From: Pogona vitticeps
Lineage: Eukaryota; Chordata; Lepidosauria; Squamata; Agamidae
Length of the DNA: 64,000 bases
Direction of reading: 5' to 3'
Assembly (NCBI RefSeq): GCF_051106095.1
Contig: NC_135787.1
Span: 156,062,001-156,126,000, forward strand
Shown here: in pieces, positions 57,440 through 64,000 of the stretch
Position numbering within the stretch: the stretch's first letter is position 1
Layout: every line of letters begins with the position of its first letter
The notes under the pieces: generated by a model
The model's input: only the letters and a program-made list of their open reading frames with translations
Database searches by the model: none
Told to the model about the DNA's origin: nothing
Made by a program: the position numbers and the translations under genes

Positions 57440-58258
57440 GTAAGCCTGTGTTTACTGCTTGAATCTCTGTGGTTTCATCAGTTTGTAGATTGAGGCCACA
57501 TAAAGTTGCAACAGTATGTTTTTATTTTTAACACCATTAATGTTAAGGACAGAATCCTGTTAAGAAAATACAGAGAGTAACACTCTACAGGGGTAGCATT
57601 CCATGTGATTTCTAGCTTGCAATTGCATCAAAACCAACACAGCTTCCATGCATGCAAAGAGTAGGTAACTACCTGTTCACAAAACAACAGGAAAAAAACT
57701 ACTCCATGATCAACAGACTTTTGAACACCTAGGGGAGAAAAACAGGTTCTTTTAAACATATGTGTATGTATGTGTATATAAATGTGTGTACATATACATA
57801 TTAAATAATACATATAGTACTGTATTTCTAAAACCTCAGGAATTCTGCATGTGACGTTTTGCCATGTCTTTTAGTGAATGGAGAAGCTGAGTGCATACAT
57901 CTGTTTGAATGTTTAGATCTTCCACTTCAGTGAAGTAAATGAGAAAGGCATTGAACGTGAAGAAACACTACAAATGCTGGAGTGAGAATATAGTGGGGAA
58001 GAGAGGGTGCCTTGAGTTTAGTGGCAGAAAGACAGGAATGGAATAGAATAGAATATATAACAACAGTGTTTAGTAAAATAGCTGCCATTTGGAGCATTTT
58101 AAAAATCATTTTGCCTTTAAAACAGCAGTGGCGGCAGCAATAACAGTTCTTTAAGGTGATTGGTTTGTGTATCTGAATTAAGAAGTGAGATGTGCAATTG
58201 TCTTGTTAATAACTATTTGCAAAGTTTATGGTTAATTCTGTGTTTTTAATGCTTCTAG
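57440..58258 (+). other. PLXNC1: PLXNC1 intron 2
   Basis: A 0.8-kb intron with donor gtaagc and acceptor gcttctag. It has AT-rich sequence with a GTAT/ATAC-rich stretch near 57760-57800. No repeat family or hidden exon is recognised. Confidence 0.85.
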
Positions 58259-58393
58259 GTTGTTCTTGATGACGAAATGAAGCCAAAATGCCCTGATATT
58301 TTATATGAAATTGAGGAAGAAACAACAGTTTTTCACAAACTTGAACTTGATCCTGTGGATAAAGATTACATCTATCTACCATCCAATAATAAG
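58259..58393 (+). CDS. PLXNC1: PLXNC1 exon 3: sema to PSI linker
   Basis: 45 codons, phase 0 to phase 0. 'KCPDILYEIEEETTVFHKLE' followed by 'LDPVDKDYIYLPSNNK' corresponds to human NCPEVIYEIKEETPVFYKL and 'VPDPVKNIYIYL'. It is the final strand of the propeller leading into the PSI domain. Donor is gtttcc, weaker than the neighbours'. Confidence 0.95.
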
Positions 58394-59417
58394 GTTTCCT
58401 GAGTACTGTCCATCCATACTGTACTTATTATGCAATCTGAATCTAGTGATCTGGCTAAACTTTCTCCCAATAAGCCAGAGTTAGAAGCTAATAATAATAA
58501 TCATAATCATAATCATAATCATAGGCACAGTTAACTATTTTAGCTTATTGGAGAAGAGACATGACAATGTGCCAGAGGCAAACAGAAAAGCCTAGGTTTG
58601 CTTAGTTGCAACATCCAGACAGTGTGCAATCGCACATTGGGTCATTCACATAAATCCAGAATTTTGGCTTGTTGTGACTCCTGAACACACCCACAAAAAT
58701 GGTACTTCTGGAGTTGGCCATCATACTTCATCTGACCAAATCCTGGCTCACTGAGGTGCAGCAAACCTACTGAAAACCTTTGCTACTGTTTTGTAAAACA
58801 AAACATTTTTTATCAGGATGGGTAGTTTTAGTAACTAGAAAAGCTGAGCTCTACAGATAACATAATTAGGTCTTTGTAACTTGGGAGATTAGCTATTGCA
58901 ATATTTGTTGTTCTGCAACAGTTACATTGACTTGCTTGAGACTTAAAGGCAAAGCTGATTAAAATAGAAAGAATTTGATTCATAGGAGTATTCACAAGTT
59001 GATAGAATCAAAGTCTCTACACAAGCCTTAGCTGATTGTCAAACCTGAAGGAGAATGGGATGAATTCCTACAGAGCTTGGAGAGAATGAACAAAAATTGT
59101 CACATTTTTAGAGAACCCCTGCCAGATCTTGAATGATATTGTCAAGAGCAAAAGCCCAGAGAAATATTTAATAGGATTATTAGAAGGCAATTGCCTTTAG
59201 CATTACAGTATCTAAATAGGTATCTTTAGGAAAGTCTACAAACACAGCCCTTCCAGATCTGAAGCCTGATCAGTTTAATTATTTTTCTTTCACCTGCTGG
59301 TACTTTACAAGGATTTGTTACTGTTGTTGCTCATGTTTCTTGGGTTCATGGAAATATTGTTTGACCTTTTGGAAAGAATAACTAGACATTTGTAAAAAAA
59401 TGCTTTTTGTATTTTAG
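58394..59417 (+). other. PLXNC1: PLXNC1 intron 3
   Basis: A 1.0-kb intron, acceptor attttag. An (AAT)n/(AATCAT)n microsatellite lies at about 58488-58523. No transposon is recognised. Confidence 0.85.
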
Positions 59418-59518
59418 ATTAGAAGAATACCGGTTGCAAATTGTACCAAATATATGTCCTGTAAAGAGTGTTTATCCGCAATGGACCCACACTGTGGATG
59501 GTGCTATTTAAAGAAAAG
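59418..59518 (+). CDS. PLXNC1: PLXNC1 exon 4: first PSI domain
   Basis: 33 codons plus two bases (phase 2 end). 'IRRIPVANCTKYMSCKECLS' then 'AMDPHCGWCYLKK' is a plexin-semaphorin-integrin cysteine knot: Cys at exon positions 9, 15, 18, 26 and 29, with the diagnostic 'DPHCGWC'. Human plexin-C1 reads VRRIRVANCNKHKSCSECLT then ATDPHCGWC. The closing codon is completed in exon 5 (AG plus C, Ser). Donor gtattt. Confidence 0.96.
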
Positions 59519-60197
59519 GTATTTCTTTTTGCTAAGTAGGATTTCATAAATAAATACTGCATTATCATTAATCTTTCATTCCCAATATCCTGAGGTTCTG
59601 TTCATAGTTGTTTTCCATAAAGCCACATTAAATCCTTTTAAGTCCGTAGTTTATAACCATTCTCCCTCAAGCACCTCCTCTATGAAGGCTGATACAAAAA
59701 TTAAAATGCCATACAAGCTTCTCTTTTAGTTGGATTGGGTGGTAATTTGACTGAGCTAGCAGACTATTCAGTATTTTACACAAGTTACAAGCAGATCAAT
59801 ATGCTGTTAGATCAGCAGATATTCTTGCAAAGTTTGCATTCATTTTAAAGGAGCTTGTTCAGAAAGAGTTCTTGGCGCGCTGTACCACTGATCTCATTTT
59901 AATCCTCTTAGTGCTTTGTGATTATAGTTGTATGGTCTTCCAGCTATCCGCATATTGGTCTGCTTGATATTTGGGGGATATATGTGGGAGACAGCCAGTG
60001 GATTACAAAATAAGTAAAGCCCTACTTCTACACTTCCAAGAAGACAGGCTTATTTTGAAAAATAAAATGCTGAATGAATGAGGGCTAAATTACATTCTGC
60101 ATCATTTAGGCATAGTGTCGTTTTAGATTCCTTTGGATTTTTTTCCTTTTCAACTGATATCAGATGAAGATGGCTGGATAGCTCAGTAAGTTATGTA

Positions 60198-60910
60198 CAG
60201 TGGTGCCTCGCTTAGCGATTGCTTCGTTTAACAAAGAATTCACTTAACGATGTGTTTCTTGGAGGAATTCTCCGCATCGTTTAACGATGTTCTCTGTGGG
60301 GGATTTTCACTCAACGATCTCTGTTTTCGCTCATTTTCAAGTGTCTTAAAATGTTTGAAACCTGTTTTAAATGCTTGGAATCGGTAGTCCCCCTTGTGAA
60401 ACATGTGCAAACTTAATTTGGCTCTGTTCTGAGTCTTCGTTAATTTTTGGTGATTTTTTGTTTTTCCCCTTTAAATCCATTGAAGGGACAGTTCAATGAA
60501 TTTAAAGGGGAAAAACAGAAAATCACCAAAAATTAACGAAGACTCAGAACAGAGCCAAATTAAGTTTGCGTAGGTTTCACAAGGTGCACTACTGATTCCA
60601 AGCATTTAAAACAGGTTTCAAACATTTTAAGACACTTAAAAATGAGCGAAAACGGAGATCGGAAAGCCAATTGAAATGCATTGAAGTCAGCTGCAATGCT
60701 TTTGAATGGCTTTCCGTTGGGAGAAACATTGTTTCACTTAGCGATGTTTCCTATGGGGATTTTCACTTAAGGATGGTAATCCATTCCCATTGGAACGGAT
60801 TAACTGGTTTTCAATGCATTCCTATGGGAAATGGTGTTTCGCTTAACGATGTTTTCCCATAGCGATGGGTTTTTTGGAACCAATTAACATCGTTAAGCGA
60901 GGCACCACTG
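60198..60910. mobile_element. Tigger-like DNA element with palindromic core
   Basis: A 713-bp element with termini CAGTGGTGCCTCGCTTAGCG and the mirror of CAGTGGTGCCTCGCTTAACG, flanked by TA (60196-60197 and 60911-60912). No transposase is encoded. The outer parts are rich in 'cgcttaacgatg' and 'cctatgggaa' words; the core is the inverted repeat described separately. The TA duplication and termini place it with the element at 3673-4074. Confidence 0.88.
60315..60661. repeat. Long palindrome: two 170-bp arms, 7-bp spacer
   Basis: Arms 60315-60484 and 60492-60661 are reverse complements with only scattered mismatches and no net length change; the spacer is gggacag. In the PLXNC1 pre-mRNA this would fold into a hairpin of about 170 base pairs. 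Confidence 0.9.
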
Positions 60911-61429
60911 TATCTAGTTGAGGAGCCAGAGGCTGGGAATTCAGTTCCCTACTCTGCATTTCAGAAGAGCCAATCTTTTTGGTCTTGGGCAAGCTGCTTA
61001 ATCCCAGGATACCAATGGACCTCTGAATATTCTCTATCTAGAAAATCCTGAAAAGGGTTATCACAATTCAAAATTGACTTGATAGTGTGCAGTTATTATT
61101 AAGAGCAGATGGAATAAATCTTGATTGACACAATGGTGGAGGAGATTTTAAAATCCCCGTACTAGTTTTTATTTTAATGTCTGCCTACTGTTGGAAGCAA
61201 AGGGGGCAAGAAATCTCCATTGGCACCAGTGGAGGTTCTCTCTTTTTCCTCCCCTCCTTTCAGCCCCTCTTCCACAGCTCTCGTTATATTGATAGACTTT
61301 GTCTTCTAGAGAGTTTGTCTTCTAGAAAGAAAAGGCATTCCAATTCATAGGACTGAAGTAAGGGTTTTAATAATTTTTAAATTATTATTTTACAATTATT
61401 TTAAAAAATTTTAAAACCATTAATGCAGA

Positions 61430-63175
61430 ATCAGAGGATGTGTCCAGTGTACCGTGCTTAGGTCAAGTATTAACGGATGAGTTGCAGTTGTCAAGATCTG
61501 AGGATGTGGACAGGATGCTTAGATCTGTCCATTCTACCACCACTCCGCTCAACCCTTGCCCATCTTGGCTAATTGGAAGAACTGCCAGGGGGGTTCGCAC
61601 CTGGGTCCAGGAGGCCGTGAACGCCTCTTTGAGAGAGGGAGTGGTTCCTACCACCTTGAAAGAGTCGGTAATTCGACCACTCCTTAAAAAGCCAAACCTG
61701 GACCAAGGGTGGTGGTTAACTAAGGCAAACATCCGTTATTTGGGCAAGGTGTTGGAGCGGGTTGTGGCTGGGCAACTCCAGGCACTGCTGGATGAAATGG
61801 ATTTTCTGGATCCGTTTCAATTGGGTTTCAGGCCAGGCTTTGGTATGGAGACTGCCGTGGTCTCCCTGTACAATGACCTTTACCGGGAGAGAGATGGGGG
61901 AGTGTGATGCTGTTGATACTCCTGGACGTCTCAGCGCCTTTCGACACCATCAACCATGGTGTCCTTCTGGATAGGCTGGCTGAATGGGGAGTTGGGGGCA
62001 CTGCTTTATGGTGGTTCCACTCCTTCCTGGCTGACCGTGTCGAGAGGCTGGTGCTGGGGGGCAGTTGCTCTGCCCCATGGCATTTATGTCATGGGGTTCC
62101 TCAGGGCTCGATACTGTCCCCCCATGCTGTTTAACATCTACATGGAACCACTGGGAAAGGTTATCAAGAGGTTTGGGCTGAGGAGTCAGCAATATGCTGA
62201 TGGCACTCAACTCTATCTCTCGTTTTTCACCAATCCAGGTGAGGCGGTTTCTGTGCTGAACTCGTGTATGGACCTGATAATGGACTGGATGAGAGTTAAT
62301 AAACTGAAACTCAATCCAGACAAGATGGAAGTGCTGTTAGTGGGTGCTTCACTGGACAGGCTAGAGGGCCATTTCCCTGCCCGGAATGGGGTTGCACTCC
62401 CCCTAAAAGACAGGGTCCACAGCCTGGGGGTGCTCCTGGATCCTGGAAGCCCAGGTGGACTCGGTGACTAGGGGCACCTTCCTTCAGCTGTGGAAATTGT
62501 ACCAGCTACAGCCCTACCTGGACAAGCAGAGTCTCATGACAGTTACACATGCACTGTAATGTGCTGTACATGGGGCTGCCTTTGAAGATGGTCCGGCAAC
62601 TGCAACTGGTTCAGAATCGAGATGTGCGAGTGGTGGGGCCGAGAGGGAACATATCAGTCCAATTCTGTTCAAATTACATTGGCTACCAGTCACTGCCCGG
62701 GCCCAGTTCAAAGTGCTTGTTTTGATGTATAAAGCCCTTAACGGGTTGGGCCCTGGATACCTGAAGGACAGCCTCCTTCCATATGAACCTACCTGGCAAT
62801 TAAGATCTAGCCGGGGGGCCCTCTTGAAAGAGCCATCCCTCAAGGAGGTAAGAGGGATGGCTTGTGGACAAAGGGCCTTTTCGGCAGCTGCCCCCAGACT
62901 TTGGGACACCATCCCAATTGAGATTCGTCTGGCATCAACGCTGATGACATTTTGGTGCCAGGTCAAAACCTTCCTGTTCCAGAAGGTTTTTAATTGAAAA
63001 TAATATCAACTGTGGCTCCTGATGGCAATTTTTAGAGCATTGTATTTTTAATTGTATTTGAATTGTTTTTATCTCTTTATCTTTTTATTGAATTCAAATT
63101 GGTGTAAGCCGCCCAGAGACCTTTGGGTAAGTGTGGGTGGCATATACATTAAATAAATAAAAATAAATAAATAAA
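61430..63175 (+). mobile_element. L2/CR1-group LINE, reverse transcriptase to 3' end, sense to PLXNC1
   Basis: A 5'-truncated copy beginning just before the RT domain. In order: 'SLREGVVPTTLKESVIRPLL', 'QLQALLDEMDFLDPFQLGFR' plus PGFGMETA, 'LLILLDVSAPFDTINHGVLL', 'GVPQGSILSP', 'MLFNIYMEPLGKVIKRFG', the catalytic box as YADG (normally YADD), 'NKLKLNPDKMEVLLVGASLD', and the C-terminus 'YKALNGLGPGYLKDSLLPYE'. The 3' end 'gtaagccgcccagagacc' is followed by a TAAA-type tail. Several frameshifts and the altered catalytic Asp make it inactive. Confidence 0.9.
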
Positions 63176-63264
63176 ATTTAAAAATCATTTTAGAGATCTT
63201 AAAAAGTACACAATAGAACCATGCTGCTATATGTTTGTCACATATGTATTTTGGATTGTTTCAG

Positions 63265-63379
63265 CTGCACCTTAAAAGGAGAATGTTTGCTTTCAAATAA
63301 TTCAGGGAACTGGACAAGCATTTCAAATGTAAGCAATAAATGCCTGCAGATCTACACTTCTGAACTTCACAGAGGTGAG
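63265..63379 (+). CDS. PLXNC1: PLXNC1 exon 5: region following the first PSI domain
   Basis: One base completing the split Ser codon, then 38 codons: CTLKGECLLSNNSGNWTSIS, NVSNKCLQIYTSELHRGE. It matches human 'CTFQGDCVHSENLENWLDIS' and 'KKCPKIQI', and adds the last PSI cysteines. Three sequons (NNS, NWT, NVS) lie close together. Two possible donors exist. I chose GAG before gtatgt at 63380 because this gives the same residue count as human; the alternative gtgagg lies five bases upstream. The gene continues beyond the window. Confidence 0.93.
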
Positions 63380-63991
63380 GTATGTTATCATTACATTTTA
63401 TTTATATTCATTTGTGTACAAAGCCACTAAAATAGGAAAAGATAAACATAGTTAAGTTATGCAGCTGTGCATTAACAAATGGATTAATAGAATTTGCATA
63501 CATTGAATTTTACTGACTAGAACGTATTGTCTAGTTTTTAGATTGTTTATCCCTTTGACTTGTTCTAGACAAGCATGACTGCTGTGATTTTATCATCAGC
63601 CATCCATGCTTTTGTGCTGGTGCTTTGAGAAAGACGTTATATAGCTAGACTGTCCCCTAGACCTAAGCAACTTAAGGAATACTTAAGCTTTTAAATAACA
63701 AGATTAATTTCTTTACAATAAATCAAAGTTTAAGGAAAACAGATGTTTAGGAAACGCATAGGAAGAGTGTGGTAGATGAAGGTTTCCTTTTCAAATTAAC
63801 ACTGACAGTTAGCCTTATTGAGGTACCTCTTCAGATTTACCAGGTTGTCCTCAAATATTGTTGGCAGCCCACAAGTTTAGACAATAAAGACAATGATGAC
63901 AACAATAAAACAACAGTTTTGTAGGGAGTACTGTGGGACTGGAAGTTACTGGTGATGGCACATAAAAGACCCTTGAAGGGTGCATGTTCTA
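63380..63991 (+). other. PLXNC1: Start of PLXNC1 intron 5
   Basis: Intronic AT-rich DNA beginning with gtatgt. No further exon is visible before the window ends. Confidence 0.8.
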
Positions 63992-64000
63992 CAGTGGTGC
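63992..64000 (+). mobile_element. Possible start of another Tigger-like element
   Basis: The last nine bases, CAGTGGTGC, preceded by TA, are identical to the start of 3673-4074 and 60198-60910. Only nine bases are available, so this is tentative. Confidence 0.4.

Larger units (their letters stand above)
60174..61099 (+). mobile_element. tRNA-type SINE (family B), split by a DNA element
   Basis: The head 'ggctggatagctcagtaag' is cut after 'ttatgta' by the 713-bp element and resumes with 'tctagttgaggagccagagg', then 'cttgggcaagctgctt' and the 3' end 'aattgacttgatagtgtgca' with an ATT-rich tail. Confidence 0.82.
59519..63264 (+). other. PLXNC1: PLXNC1 intron 4, loaded with transposons
   Basis: A 3.7-kb intron, donor gtattt, acceptor gtttcag. 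More than 2.6 kb of it is a SINE broken by a palindromic DNA element (60174-61099) and a sense-strand LINE (61430-63175). Confidence 0.9.

Noticed and set aside
1-64000. CRISPR arrays, operons or other prokaryotic systems
   Set aside because: The window is vertebrate nuclear DNA. The regular repeats are microsatellites and transposons, with no spacer-repeat pattern.

Overview
The window is vertebrate nuclear DNA, most likely from a lizard or another squamate. The evidence is a recognisable PLXNC1 ortholog plus a characteristic repeat mixture: Sauria SINEs, BovB/RTE LINEs, L2/CR1-group LINEs, an L1 ORF1 remnant, hAT and Tc1/mariner-type DNA elements, and short hammerhead-bearing Penelope-like elements. 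Species cannot be fixed from the sequence alone. All family names come from memory of motifs and were not searched.

Only one host gene is supported. PLXNC1 (plexin-C1) starts at 48,469 on the + strand in a CpG island (about 47.8-49.3 kb). Five coding exons lie in the window: 48469-49446, 57311-57439, 58259-58393, 59418-59518 and 63265-63379. Together they carry 1,458 coding bases (486 codons): signal peptide, most of the sema domain, the first PSI domain and the start of what follows. All junctions are GT-AG and the reading frame stays open across them. The gene runs off the right edge.

Bases 1-47,600 hold no convincing gene. They are intergenic DNA full of repeats: an 88-bp inverted pair (1.8-3.1 kb), several RTE-like LINE 3' ends (5.2, 7.7, 10.1, 19.0 and 47.6 kb), L2/CR1-group fragments on both strands, three tRNA-type SINE families, small foldback hAT elements with exact 8-bp target duplications, Tigger-like elements flanked by TA, an L1 ORF1 remnant (39.7-40.5 kb), and a nest at 43.6-46.3 kb in which five other elements sit inside one SINE.

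The PLXNC1 introns also carry repeats. Intron 4 contains a SINE broken by a 713-bp element whose core is a 170+170-bp palindrome, and a 1.7-kb sense-oriented L2/CR1-group LINE.

The most interesting signals are three 43-nt hammerhead-ribozyme-like motifs in two short Penelope-like insertions (two of them head to head), the nested stack at 43.6-46.3 kb, the intronic palindrome, and the pairing of three SINE families with three LINE families through shared 3' ends.
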